Shown here one piece after another: positions 1-12,357 of a DNA stretch of 64,000 nt; position 1 is the stretch's first letter, and every line of letters begins with the position of its first letter. Source of the stretch: Climacium dendroides (taxonomy: Eukaryota; Streptophyta; Bryopsida; Hypnales; Climaciaceae); the NCBI GenBank assembly GCA_950106755.1, contig OX467088.1, positions 7,486,001 to 7,550,000 of the forward strand, written 5' to 3'. Made by a program: the position numbers and the translations under genes. The notes below the pieces were generated by a model that searched no databases, had not been told where the DNA came from, and saw nothing but the letters and a program-made list of their open reading frames with translations.

Positions 1-929
1 CTGTAATGCGGTGGGTGTGGGTTTGTTCCTCTGGTTAGATTGCCTATCCCTGGTGGTGCAGATGCTCCTGTGATTGCCTTGATTTCCCCCTCGTCCAACA
101 TTCGATTCCGTTTCCCAGTTTAGCTTCCGTCACAAAATCTGTCCTTGCCCAGAGAATAATTCGAGAGAAATTAGCCGGCCCATTTCTATAAACAATCCGG
201 CAAGGCTTGCCAATGATCTCCCTCCCTCGCCCTGGTGACGGATGTACGACGGGAGCCACGGAGGGCGAGCAGGCAGCGGGAGGCAGCGGGAGGGCATGCG
301 TTCGGATGCGATGCGGAGCCTTTGCTGCTGTTGCTGCAGCACTAAGTTACCGGGTGGCTTGGCTTGTGCAGGCCAGGCCAGGCCAGGCCGGGGTGGGGTG
401 GCTCCTCTGGCACCGTGTTGATGAACCACACTCAAGCCTGCCCCTGCTGCGCTAACAGCTAGATATTTTAAATACTTTCGATCGGAGGGGAGGGTGGGTG
501 AGTTGTGTCCATTTGGGGAATTCCGACCTCCAGTCGGTCATCATGATGTGGGTGGGGAAAAGGGGCCCTGGCCTGGCTAAGCTTAGCTGCCTCTGGCTTC
601 GCTTGCATGCTCCAGCTAGCTGCAGAACTGACAACGGCAGCGTGGTTTCCCAGTCGAATCGACCTGGGCTCACTACTCGTGGAGGGGAGGGGGGTGGGGT
701 GGAGGGGGGTGGGGTGGGGCGGGGTGGGGGGAGGGTACAGAATTGGGGGAAAAGCGGGGAGGGGAGAGGACAATCACGCAAGGAAGGTCATTACGTTACG
801 CAATGTCATCATCATCGACTGAGGGACGGAGGGCACTGCATTGAACTTATTGTTGTCGTTTGATGGGATGGGGTTTCATTTCTTTGCGTAAATGAATCCT
901 GGGGGGAAAAAATTTAGTGCGTGATCAAT
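1..929. other. GC-rich block without a supportable gene
   Basis: This stretch is much richer in G and C than most of the window. All six frames contain open stretches of 70-120 codons, but they overlap one another on both strands, carry proline/glycine/arginine-rich translations typical of GC-rich non-coding DNA, and match no family I recognise. A short CCAGG-type repeat lies near 370-395 and a G-run near 681-735. It could be the edge of a gene or promoter lying to the left of the window. Confidence 0.4.
681..735 (+). repeat. G-rich tract, potential G-quadruplex
   Basis: About 55 bases of almost uninterrupted runs of four or more G separated by single T, A or C. More than four G-runs with loops of one base are present, which is the classical pattern for an intramolecular G-quadruplex on the + strand. 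Structure formation is inferred, not shown. Confidence 0.65.
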
Positions 930-1890
930 GTCGGCGAAAACACAATTTGTGCCGAGCGATGGCGAACCCTAATATCTGTCAGTAAATTCATGACAAGGTA
1001 CGGACTCTATGCGCAATGCAATGACCGTCGAATCTCACTCCATGAAAAACATTTGAATCATTCCAGTGCTTTCATTTGCGTTCTGCTGAAGTGTGATTTA
1101 TTAGTGCACGTTTGCCGTTTGCAAAACACAATTTACCGAGCAATGGCGAACCCTAATATCTGTCAGTAATTCATGCCAGTCAAAACAAGGTAATGACTCC
1201 GCACAACACCGACAACGACTAACCAAATTTACAATGTCGTAAAAACACAATTTACCGAGCGATGGAGAACCCTAAAAATCTGTCAGTAATTCATGCCACA
1301 CAATGATCATCGAATTTCACTCCATTAAAAACAAATTGAATCATTCCATTGCTTTCATTTGCGTTCTACTAAAGCGATTAGTGCATGCTCACCGTCTGCA
1401 ATACACAATTTACCGAGCGATGGCTAACCCTAATAACTTGCAGTAATTTATGCCACTCAAACAAGTTGGTTCGTCTACTCACAACAAAGCTCATCGAATT
1501 TCACTCCATGGGACACACCTGAATCATTCCATTGTTTTCATTTACGTAATTCCTAGGTGATTAGAGAGAATTCTCACGGTCAGCATGAAACACAATTTAC
1601 CAAGCAACGGCTAACCCTAAAATATCTGACAGTACTTCCTGCCACTCAACAACAAGTGAATCACTCCACAGCCAACAAAACTCACCGAATCTCAATCCAA
1701 TTGTTTCATTTGCGATATTCCTAGGTCCATTAGTGCATGCCCATAGTCAGCAAACACAATTTCACCGAGCGATGGCTAACCCTAATAACTGACAGTAATT
1801 CCTGTCGCTCAAACAAGTTAATTACTCCACACAGTTGAACACAATTGGATCATTCCTACAGTGTTTGTTTAAATTTGCGGAATTCCTACC
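930..1890 (+). repeat. Six diverged tandem units, each with a telo-box-like core
   Basis: The core reads roughly ACACAATTTACCGAGCGATGG followed by AACCCTAA and then CTGTCAGTAATTC. It recurs near 941, 1125, 1241, 1403, 1589 and 1753. Between cores a second conserved stretch (TCACTCCAT, then GAATCATTCCATTGCTTTCATTTGCG) also recurs, so the whole ~115-190 bp unit is repeated. Units differ by substitutions and small indels, so the array is old. AACCCTAA matches the plant telomere repeat and the promoter element called telo-box. No open frame is shared by the units. Confidence 0.75.
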
Positions 1891-2410
1891 TGATTGGTAG
1901 CTCAAACCCCCGGTTCACTCTACCAGGACGGAGCAAGGCGATGGGCAGCCATACTGAGCGACAGTAATGCGGTCGGAGTGGCCTTCTCGGAATTGCCGCC
2001 CCAGCGTGGCCGAGGATGACGGCTTGAATGCAGGCCGCGACAGAGAGCGATGGGATGTGGAGGGCTGTTGACGTCCACGCTGCTGAAGCTGGGGCTGTCC
2101 ACTTCGATGAGCTTGAATGGGGTCTGCACTGCAACTGCTGCTGCTGCAGATCTACGTGGGTGCGACGGAGGAGCTCTGTTTTGCATTGCCTGTCTTCTTC
2201 TCCGTTGCGGGTTGGGGTGCAGACAGCTCGTGCGGCCCTGGCTTTTGAGCGACATACACGCCACTCCAAGGGTCAAGGGGCGAAGAGAAGGAGCAAAAAT
2301 CGTTAAGGAAGTCTGCTGCCAAAGCAAGCGACCATTTAAGGGCTGTTCCGCCTTTTTCATTTGTCATAGGTTTCCATGGACAGAAATATTTTTAGATCAT
2401 TTTTTAATGA
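1891..2410. other. GC-rich segment, no assigned gene
   Basis: Composition switches from AT-rich to GC-rich for about 0.5 kb and back again. Several overlapping open frames of 90-146 codons exist on both strands, including one on the minus strand with runs of alanine and arginine, but none resembles a known domain and no frame stands out. A CTG/CAG-rich patch near 2125-2155 gives several of them their low-complexity translations. Confidence 0.3.
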
Positions 2411-4400
2411 AATAAAAGTAGATGTGGAGCTTAACACAAGAGGTTTTGTATTTTTTTCAAGCATTTTTGAATTACTTATAAATTTTTAAAGATTTGGGGC
2501 ATAGGCACCTATTTGTGAACATAGGTCTCCCAAAATCTGTCAACTTGTAAAGAGATGTGTGGAAATCAAAGACAATGATTGGCTCTTGCAATTAAAAAAT
2601 GGCTGAAGTGATTCACTTAAGGATCACCACATTTTCATTCTCTAGCTAATAATAGGGGCAGAGGTAGGCGGTTACAGAGCGGACTACCTTAACCTTGTGG
2701 GGTTACCAAGAGTTTAAAATAGAACATGTGTGAAGACAAATATTTTCATATTCAAAATTAATTCACACGAAGAGGGGAATATAAAGTAAATGTACTTAAG
2801 GGTGCGCTTCCATAGAGCGACTAGAATTCTTAATTTGAACCCTCTAAGCGCTTTCTGTTGGGGTCAGAGCTCTAATTTCCCCTCCAACATCTTGCATTTC
2901 AATTGTGTAGAGTTGGGTTTAGATGGAAATTTAAATGGGGTTGTATTCGAAAATAAGACAAGTATGCAATTGTGTGGAGCTTGCAGAAGAGTTGAAAACA
3001 ACACCAAAAACATCACAAAGTTGAGACCCTACATTTTGTCAACATTTATCATGTGGTTATCATTGTTTCATGGATTTGCATGTTAATTACAATTTATCGC
3101 ATCATTACAATGCATTACTTTGTTGTAGAGGGCCTATAAAGGGTCATGGGTGGAAAAAAAATTCCCAGTTGCTCCATGCTATAAAGGCCCTCATTGGTCA
3201 ATAATGTTGTTTTCGTGACCCCTACTTTTGTTGTTGTTTTTGTTGATTTTCAAGCCACATAGCAACTATTGTTGTTGTTTTGGGCCACTATGACCAACAT
3301 TGCAATCTTTAACATCAATATGCATGTGAGTTTACATCTTCAAACCAAGTTTGACAATTAAATTTAGAATAGGTTGAAAAATGAATTGAAATGGTATGTT
3401 TCCCAACTCAAATATTTATAGAGAATACATTTAGATGACCATTTCATTTTTATTCAAGAAAATTGAACTTTCAATAAAGTATTATTTTTAGTAATTTTTT
3501 GTTCATTTTTTAGACAATTTTTTTCTTATATAACATAGGGTTGTGAAAGTTATTGTCAACTCTATAATGTATATATTTACTTTGAAATTTTGTAACCAAT
3601 TATAATTAACAAATAAAAATATAAAAAATTCAAAACATAAACTTTCAAAGTAGGAAAATTTGTTCATATTTTTTTAGTTTAAATTTTAGTATATAATATA
3701 TAGGGTCTAAAATCTTAATACACGTAGTTTCTAATGAACACTTTAAGTAATCTCCCTTGGATCAATTTTTGACGACTCACTACAAAATGTAATATTTACT
3801 ATATTTTTTGAAATTCTTTTTTGGATGTAGGGTCAAGGAGTACCTTGCCATTCTATCCAAAAACAATTCAATTGGATGTGCCTATGAGGGGTTGTAGGAG
3901 AAAATGGCATTTTTGAGGAGGGAGGCAACACGGCCAAGGTTATTTACACTAGACTAAAGTTTGCATTGCAATGTCCAAAGGAGCTTGGACAAGGCCCTGG
4001 ACAACCTCTCACCCTAAGTTTAGATTGAAGCATTTTTTTGACATTTTTGTAAATTCATCAAAGTGCACAAAGAGGTGGTGACAAGGAAAGGTTACTCTAT
4101 AGTTTCCCTTGGCCTAATAGGGCAGTTATTCTTGACTACTACATTTAAACTTAGAAAATTGAAATGCCCAAACAATTCAATGAGTCAAATACCAATTTGT
4201 CATTTGACCATCTACCATCAAGAAAAGTTTAGATGACTAATGAAGGATTGCTCCACCAACATTCTTAGAAATGAAGGATGGAGAGGTCATTTTTATAATG
4301 AAATCCATTGTTCATCATGATTCCTCAAAGGGTATGGGATAATTTGAAGAGGAAAGCTTAACCACTCATTGTCAAAATATAGGATTTGTGTGCAAAGTAG
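2411..4400. other. AT-rich intergenic DNA
   Basis: No convincing coding frame; the longest is about 98 codons (2790-3086, +) and looks like chance. A small imperfect hairpin with 14-base arms (GAGGGCCTATAAAG, 12 of 14 paired) lies at 3128-3141 and 3179-3192. Runs of A and T dominate 3340-3720. Confidence 0.5.
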
Positions 4401-4738
4401 ATTTCATATCTCATTTTAGTATAGTAGAATAATATTTTCCAAAAACATTTGAACTAAAAAATGTTGGAAAATCATGAAAAGCATTCATTTTCAAACATCC
4501 ATTTGCAATTTTGAGCCTCCCAAAAACATTATGGATAAATTCAAAGAAGATGTTTGAAAATGTTAAAGAAATGTCTCTTCCAACCCTTCTCTGAAATTTG
4601 TCTATAGCTTTTGGTTGGAGACTTGTAATTTCAAAAGGATTTATGGAGATGAAAGTTAATTCAATTTTCCAAAAAAATTTAGTCCATAATTTTTTGGAAA
4701 CAATTATTCTACTATGCCAAAATGAGACTTGAAATTTT
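4401..4738. mobile_element. Fold-back / MITE-like element with ~75 bp inverted arms
   Basis: The left arm (about 4401-4473) and the reverse complement of the right arm (about 4664-4738) match over roughly 75 bases. The shared core is TCATTTTRGYATAGTAGAATAAT followed by TTTCCAAAAA. Each arm contains a smaller internal palindrome (TTTTCCAAAAA and its complement), so the arms can also fold on themselves. The 190 bp between the arms have no coding capacity. Structure and size fit a non-autonomous fold-back transposon; I could not define a target-site duplication. Confidence 0.6.
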
Positions 4739-7560
4739 AATTTGAATACTAATCCTACTTTTTACTTAACTATAAGCAATTGAGCTCCTAGTAATTCTAA
4801 TTTACATATCTCACATGGGTTTTTTTTACCTCCTACCACCCCACTTGTATAAAGAATTTCTCTTTTCACTTCTATATACATATAATAAATGGCTTTAAAA
4901 GCTACATGAGATAGTTGCCAAATATTTTGGTTTCATTGAATTTTAATGCCGAATACTCTAAGATTATATTTTATAAAGTAATAAACATCTTCAACATTGA
5001 AGGAAAGGGAGAACATTTTCAAAAACAAGGAGAACTTGATCTAATGTCAACGGTTCATGATGATTAAGCTAACCTAACCTAGCCTCCTTAAATGCCAGGT
5101 CTAATATGCTCAACTACCCTTTACTCTATCTTAGACATAGATTGATCAAGTTTGCCAAAGCTTGATATTTTAGGCAACTTCTTTTGTGCTCCTCTACAAC
5201 TAATTGAAACTTAGAACTTCATCGTTCACATTTTGAAGAAATTATTGTGTGTGCAAGCCATAGATTTTTGAGAAAAGGACTTTACATCAGATTTTTCTTC
5301 AAGCTAGTTCCTTTCTCAAAAAATTTGGTACATGTTTTCCAATTTGAAATGTTATGAATTTTTTAAACATGTGGCCAACTTTATCACAAAAGAAAGCAAA
5401 AAATATTTCAAGAAAAAAATTGAAAATTAACTTGTCCCTAAATCAGAGCTGCTCAAAATTTGGATGCCCTCCAAAACAATTTTTTTCAACTTCAAATACT
5501 ATAATCTCACAATTTGTATAGTTAAGACCTTCCATTTTTGTACTACAATATAAAAAGTAGTCTACCACTAGATCATATGGTAAGATGCAACAAGATTTCA
5601 TTTGTCTTTTAGGAAGGGCTTTCACCATCAAAATAACTCATTTATAGTGTTTTTTAGTGAAACATAATCAACAAACTTTAGGGGTTAAGAACCCACAACT
5701 TAAGTTTATGTTGGAAGAGTAATAGTGGGGCACGGATCTCCACAAGGGTCCACCAAGAGTTATTGTGGTTGTGCCATGCATGCCTGGGTGTGGGTGATCT
5801 AATTGCATCAACATCTACATTTCATCTTCAAGTAAAAAGTGAAGACTAAAGGTGTTATTCCTCATGAGACTAGAAAGAATAATTCATTAGTACAAATTTG
5901 GAATGCATAGACTAGGGAAATGACCAACAAGAAGATCTACATGATGAATTTGACTATTACACCAAAATTATTATTTATATGGTTTAAACTATTTATCACA
6001 AGGGCATACTATTCAACAATAGTTGAGTTGTTGCATTGTAACATTTGTGGTGTGCAATGGTCACATTGTTAGATTGGGCATCCTATTTCTCATGCCAATT
6101 AATAATCCATCCATACAAAATAACCATTTCAGTGTAATAGATCTATTCATAGTCATTTTCCTAGTCTACACAAGCCAAATTTCTACTATTGAATATCATA
6201 TATTTAGGATTTTAAATAAATGAAGGATATAAATAGTAATACAATTAGTTTGTGGTTGCAATTAGATGTACTTACCTTAATCCACAAGGGGTGAGAAGTA
6301 ACAAAAAGATTCCACCCCTACTATGTTAGATGCTATTTTGTAAAGAGCAAATGATATTCCTTGATTTTGAAGTATGTAAAAATTTACTATAAAATGCAAT
6401 TTAAAAGAATGATTTAATGATGACTTTCTTGTGAAAGTTGTAAAGCATGATCCATAAATCACATCCATATTGTTGAATCTATCATCAAATTGATTGATAT
6501 TTATCAAATATATTTTTAAATCAATAATTGAATATTCTTTCTAAAATAACTGTTATAAATTTAATATTTGTGATATTCATGATTTTTTTCTGTTATAGTT
6601 CTAATGTCAAGTTGAAATTATGGTGATTTTTAATTAAAAATAATTACGTAGTATTTTGCTTGTCTATTCATGTTGTTTTTGAAGGACCAAGTTTTAAACT
6701 ATGAAAGTAATTTTTGTGGTGACATATACTTGTTACTTTTAAACCATAGAAAACTTACAAAGAATAGTTTTTAAAATCTACATTGCAAAAATGCTATTAA
6801 TAGTACTAATACAAAAAAACATTTAGATGTATAAGATAGGCAAGATTCTCTATGTTTGAAACATGATTGCATTCATCCCTTGTTCAAATTTTGAACACAT
6901 GATCTTTAATCCCTTAAGTTCTAAGTTCATTTTTTTCAATCAAAAACCAATCAAGTTAACATTGTCAATGCAAACAACAAAAAGTTTAAACATTTTTTTT
7001 TGCATATTCAATTGTTGGATCTTGAACTAGACTAGTATAAAAATGTTTAAAAGAATTTCTGGAACTTTTAGTTGTATAAATTACAAGGAATAAGTATTTA
7101 AAGCGAGAAAACAAGTTTCAATTTCAATCCTCTTTTGTAGTGGAGGTTGTTTTATTTCTCTCACAACTAATCCTTTTTTGTTGGGTGCTATTTTTAAATA
7201 ACATTTATACTTGTAATATCATTATTCATCCATTTAGAAACATTGAAAAACTTGTTGATGAACATTGTCAAATTTATGAGGAATTTGTTTGGTGTAAGTT
7301 GTCAATGGTTAATTCTTTTTCTTCTTTATATACATAGAGAGAGATTAATGAAATGAAAGTTATGAGGAGTTTTAGTTTGCGGACAAAATATGAATTCTTT
7401 ACTTTAAAATAAACTTGAAGTCCTTTATTTAACTCAATTTTCAATATTTCTCAAAAAAATAAAATCCTAGAATGTAGATTAGTTAGTGCAACATTACAAT
7501 TGTTGGCATTGGCATTTTTCAAGTCCATAACCAAATTCTTATTGATTTAGTCAACAAGCT
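4739..7560. other. AT-rich intergenic DNA
   Basis: No gene is supportable; open frames do not exceed 76 codons and several use non-ATG starts. A hairpin with arms TTTTTGAGAAAAGGAC and its near complement occupies 5265-5322. The rest is unremarkable AT-rich DNA. Confidence 0.5.
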
Positions 7561-9010
7561 TTGATTTTTGTATACAAGTGGTAGATTTGATGTTTTGAAA
7601 GCAACTCTCCTTGTATTCAATTGCTATTGTGCATAGTAAACAAATTTTGGGCCAACAAAGTTGTAAATAATCTTAGAGCTACAATGTGGATGTCCCACCA
7701 ACAAGTAAAGAGGTCCTATTGTGTAGCATTGGATTGCTTTGTGAGAATGGTGATTTTTTAATCTTTTTTCATATACAAGGAATGTGCACCTACAATCATT
7801 GCTATTTATAATTAGATATGCACATTTGGACCAATAAACAATACTAATTCATAGATATTGATGATACAAAGTTTACGCAATATTTGAATATGAAAGCCTA
7901 GAAGATTCCAGTGTCAATTTTTGATACAGCTACAAACAATTGATATTGAAATTTCTTAACTTACTCTGACGGTGCTCAAATAATGTCCACCAACGTGCTT
8001 TCGAACCATCTTTCACCATCCATTGACAAACAATTGATAATGAAATTTCTTAACTTATTCTGACAGTGCTCAAATAATGTCTACCTATGTGTTTTGAAAC
8101 CATCTTTCACCATCCATCATTATTTCTTGTCTCCAAATAATGCACAATGAAGTGAAAGCCTAGAAGATCCCAGTGTCAATTTTACAAACAAGTGATATTG
8201 TAACTTATTCTAACGGTGCTCAAATAATGCTTGCCAACGTGCTTTGGAACCATCTTTCACCATCCATCATTGTTTCTTGTCTCCAAATAATGCACGATGA
8301 AGTGAAAGCCTAAAAGATCCCATTGCCAATTTTTGGTACAGCTACAAACAACTGATATTGTAACTTATTCTAACGGTGCTCAAATAATGTTTGCAACGTG
8401 CTTTGGAACCATCTTTTACCATCCATCATTATTTCTTGTCTCCAAATAATGCACGTTGAAGTGCTTGGAAAACTTCTTTCAGTATCCATCACCTTATCTC
8501 GTGTCCAAATAATGCATATTGAAAAGGGTTGGAATCTTTTTTACGTGCCAACTGTGGATCCAAAACACTTCCACTAGTCATTTCTTTGTCACCAAACTCT
8601 ATTTTCATTCGTCAAATGGACATTCTATGTCCATTGGTGTTCTAAACTTAAAGTATAGCAGGGTTAAAGGATTAACTCCTAAGCATTCCAACATCCATAT
8701 ATTAGATATTAACTTGATTGCTTCATGCTGATGTTTTGTTTGAATACCTTTACATTCATCTCAAACAATGCTTGAATGTATATTAGGTTGCCTTTCTTTG
8801 TAACCAATTTGATGAAATTGAGGTGAATATTATATTTGTACAAAAAAATAAGCAAATATGCACAAGAATCCAAAAGTGGATTTTGAGTGAAAGAGGTTAG
8901 GTTTAGGATAATACTTGATTGTGAGGGCATTCTCTGATAAAGGGTTTGATGATGAGAGCAGATTCCAACAAGGATGGCCCTTTTATTGTGGAATACCCAA
9001 CACAAGAGGG
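7561..9010. repeat. Long dispersed repeat, left copy (about 1.45 kb)
   Basis: This matches 12358-13570 in the same orientation, about 4.6 kb away. The shared start is near GTGGTAGATTTGATG and the shared end is GGCCCTTTTATTGTGGAAT followed by CCCAACACAAGAGGG. The first ~800 bp and the last ~130 bp differ at many positions and in copy number of an internal module. About 450 bp near 8406-8855 are identical to the other copy as far as I can read. Two direct copies with 3.35 kb between them could be LTR-like ends of a non-coding element, but I see no TG...CA ends, primer-binding site or retroelement protein between them. Confidence 0.75.
7925..8460. repeat. Short tandem modules inside the left repeat
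   Basis: A module centred on GCTCAAATAATGT, then ACGTGCTTTGGAACCATC and TTTCACCATCCATC, is repeated about four to five times here, and about three times in the other copy at 12725-13015. A linking piece (CAAACAATTGATATTGAAATTTC) separates modules. Different module numbers explain most of the length difference between the two large repeats. Confidence 0.65.
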
Positions 9011-12000
9011 GGTTATAGAAAAAAATTATCCTAGAGTTGGGTGCTGGAGATTATACGCAACCTCTAATCCAAATGTCTTCCAAGCAATGAACTCCAAGAA
9101 TGGTTAATTTTTTATTAATTGTCTTTAAGTAAAATAGAGGCAATATCATAATATCCAATAGTCATTTTAAAATGTGTTCTAGGAGGTTAAGACAACCATC
9201 TAGACCAAAATTTCCCCCAAATTGGCCATTAGAGCACCCAATGCATCCAAATAGAATTCTAAAAGAGAATTACAAAATAAAAACATGTCAAGCACTCCAT
9301 TTTTCACATGCATGACTTCCTAATTTGCATTTCCCACTTGGTTTACTAAATCCAATACAAGGAGGTGATTGATTTTTCCACCCAATTTAGCCAACTTAAA
9401 TTAAGTTCAATTTGAGCATCACTTCCATGCTTGCCCTAATACCTTGAAAATTTATATTCAACATTCATGCATTTGTTATACCTTTGAATTTTATAGAGAA
9501 AATTCAATGCATAACCTTTGTGACATGCACTCAACCATTACAAGGCACAAATATTTTGAAATTATCATTACATTAAAAATAGCATCAACAAGAATGAAAA
9601 AAATTGGAAGCAAGGAACAAAAGAACTAGTCATTGCCATAGGCAGCTAACTTCCTTGCACCAAATAGGTCACCCCGTCTTGGTCTAATTTCCTTTTTCTA
9701 AACTAATCAAGATTTATCTTGTTAGAAAATTAACCTTCACATCTCTATATCTTTTCAAAATTTTAGATCATTTGGCTTCACCATTCTCCTACAATTGCTT
9801 ACCGAAGTTGGTAGTTTATTTTGGAGGTAATAATTGACCTCCTATCCCAATCTCTCCTCCAAATCCTAAATTTCTTCCATCACTCTCAAGTTAGACCTTC
9901 ATCTGACCTCCAAACCCTACATTTTTTTATCCAATTGCTCTCACAAACAAGTGAACCTACTCGACAAATTGTCTAATTTTAACCTTAGTCCATTGCAAGT
10001 ATCTTCTTAGCATTTTTCTTTCATTTTTTACTACAATTTTCAAGCACACTACCCCAAAATACACAAACGTAGACAAGTTGGAAGCGTGAAAGCTCCAAAC
10101 CCTAATTTTGTACATATGAAATTCTCTAACAATTGATTTTTTCAATTACTTTCATCCTACTTTAATTTACTTTTAGCCCTCTAAAATAGTGCAAAGTGCA
10201 CTAAATTATTGTATATCCATTGTTCTAGTAGAACTATCTTTATTTAGTACAAAATTGTGCTATTTTAGTGTAAATTCTCCTAAATAATTATAAAATTTCT
10301 ATTTGAGTGTTTTATCATTATTTTAGTGCTTCCTTTACTATTCTACTATTCTAATAGTAGTTTAAATTTTAGTAATTTTTTTCTCATTTATTATTTCTTT
10401 TGGTTTTTAATTTACTTTTAGTTTCATTTTCTACTACTATTCTTTTGGTTGTTAATTTACTTTGGTATTTTTATAATTTATATTTTTTGGATTTGCAATT
10501 TGATCATAATCTCATCTCCTACCCATATTTGAGCCCCATAATGTGTTGTTTTCATTTTGGATTTGGTTTTTTTATGTTTGTTATCTTCTTGGTTTCCTAC
10601 TTATTTCTACTTTTATTTTTTTAATTAAAAATATTTTGGTTTTTATTTTATCATCATTTACCATTAGTCTAATTTGATTATCCTACCAAATCTTACTTAA
10701 CATTTTTTAGTTTTAAACCCTATTTCTTTCTTAAAAAATTTCCTTAATTTTCTCATAATTATAGATTCTAGATTTTCACCCTAATCTCTTTGTATTCCTA
10801 TGACTATATACAAAAAAACTCCTTAATTAGTGGTTGTAGCTAGTTTAATTTGGAGAACTAACACTTTCAGACTTGTAAATTCACATTTAATATTAACCCC
10901 TAAAGTTCCTTCACTATGTTTTCACCGAAAACGCTCCAAAACTGCCATTTCTAGTACAAGTACCAAATTTTTGCAAATTTTTTAACACATGTAACCATAG
11001 GATCTTGTAGTATGCTGACTTGAGAACACAAGGTAAAAATTTCAAAAATTTCCACCTTGTGGATTGCAAGATATAAGTATTCAAATGCATTGAAATCATT
11101 TGTTTAGCCCTATAAAAACAGGGCAGCTGCACTTCACAAGCTCACTTTCCTATGAAAAAATGTCCAGAATGGTGGTTACTCCTTGGATCATTTTTCCTAA
11201 ACAAGCTGGTTACATGCTAAAAAAATTTTAGATCATTTGGAATTGTACAACATATAGAAAAAAAATAGTAATTAGATAGTAGTAGAGAATGATTCAAAAT
11301 ATCAAATTGTTAAGGATTTAATTATGGAATTGAAATATGCCAATCTCAATGGTTGAAATGTTGTTATAAACAATTTACATCCTATGATTTTAATTTTTTC
11401 AAAAAATATTGAAAATTGAGTAAGATAAAGGACTTCAAAGTTTATTTTAGAGTAGAGAATCCATAATTGCCCGCAAACAAAAACTACTCATAACTTTCAT
11501 CTCATTGATCAAAATAGAACGATTCAAAGCTTTCCATGTATACATAACTCTAGAAAACCAATTTCAAATTTCTGTTTTAAAAAAAGTGATTTTTTCTAAT
11601 CTGCCTGGATGGTGAAAAAAGTAACATATTTGGCCATAACTTTTGACTCACATTTCCAAATGTCATGAAATTTGGTGCGTTTGAAAGATATTCTTGCCCC
11701 CACCTTCTATTAAAATTTCAGCCTTAAATATGCAAATCTCTAGTCACATGTACTTGCCCAAAATTTCTATAGAACCAAAAAAACACATGCTAGTCCTTTA
11801 CATGTTAATATTTTTATCTTTTTTTAAAGGTGAACCAATTTGGTAGTTCACAATCTTATAAAAATATTCCTAAATACAAAATAACATAGGAATTTAATTT
11901 AGGCTATTAATAATATTTTCACTTCTATAAGTAAATGACAACATCAACACATTTTTCATTAGAAGAAAATAATATCTAAATTAAGCTATTGCATCAACAA

Positions 12001-12357
12001 AATGAATTGATTCAAATGTTGTTTTCTACTAGTGTCTATTAGTTTCTCTCTCACCTTTGTGCATAAGGTAGATACTAAAAATTATGAAGGTTTTGCAAAA
12101 AAAATTCTTCCACAATATTTTTTAAAATTATTGTTCTTTCAAAATTGTTGAATCTATTTTTTTAAATTTTATTACCAAGTTTAAACTACAACTATAGTAA
12201 CAAAAAATCATGAGTACTAAAATATGTAATTAAGTACTAACAATTTATTTGAAAATGAACCTTGTAAAAAATCAAAATATTACTAATATGTATACTATAG
12301 TTTGTTGCAATTTCCAAAGGAATATTCTACATTCAAATAAAAATTCCTACTTTATTA
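9011..12357. other. AT-rich DNA between the two large repeat copies
   Basis: About 3.35 kb with no protein frame longer than 75 codons. The longest (10400-10624, +) is Phe/Leu-rich and looks like translated T-rich DNA. No gag, protease, integrase or reverse-transcriptase motif is visible on either strand, so if the flanking repeats are LTRs this would be a non-coding (LARD-like) interior. Pyrimidine-rich runs dominate 10150-10800. Confidence 0.45.

Noticed and set aside
130..863. Overlapping 70-120 codon frames on both strands
   Set aside because: Low-complexity translations of GC-rich DNA, no codon preference for one frame, no domains.
8519..8731. 70-codon frame identical in both repeat copies
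   Set aside because: Starts at TTG, has no protein family features, and identity is explained by the conserved DNA block.
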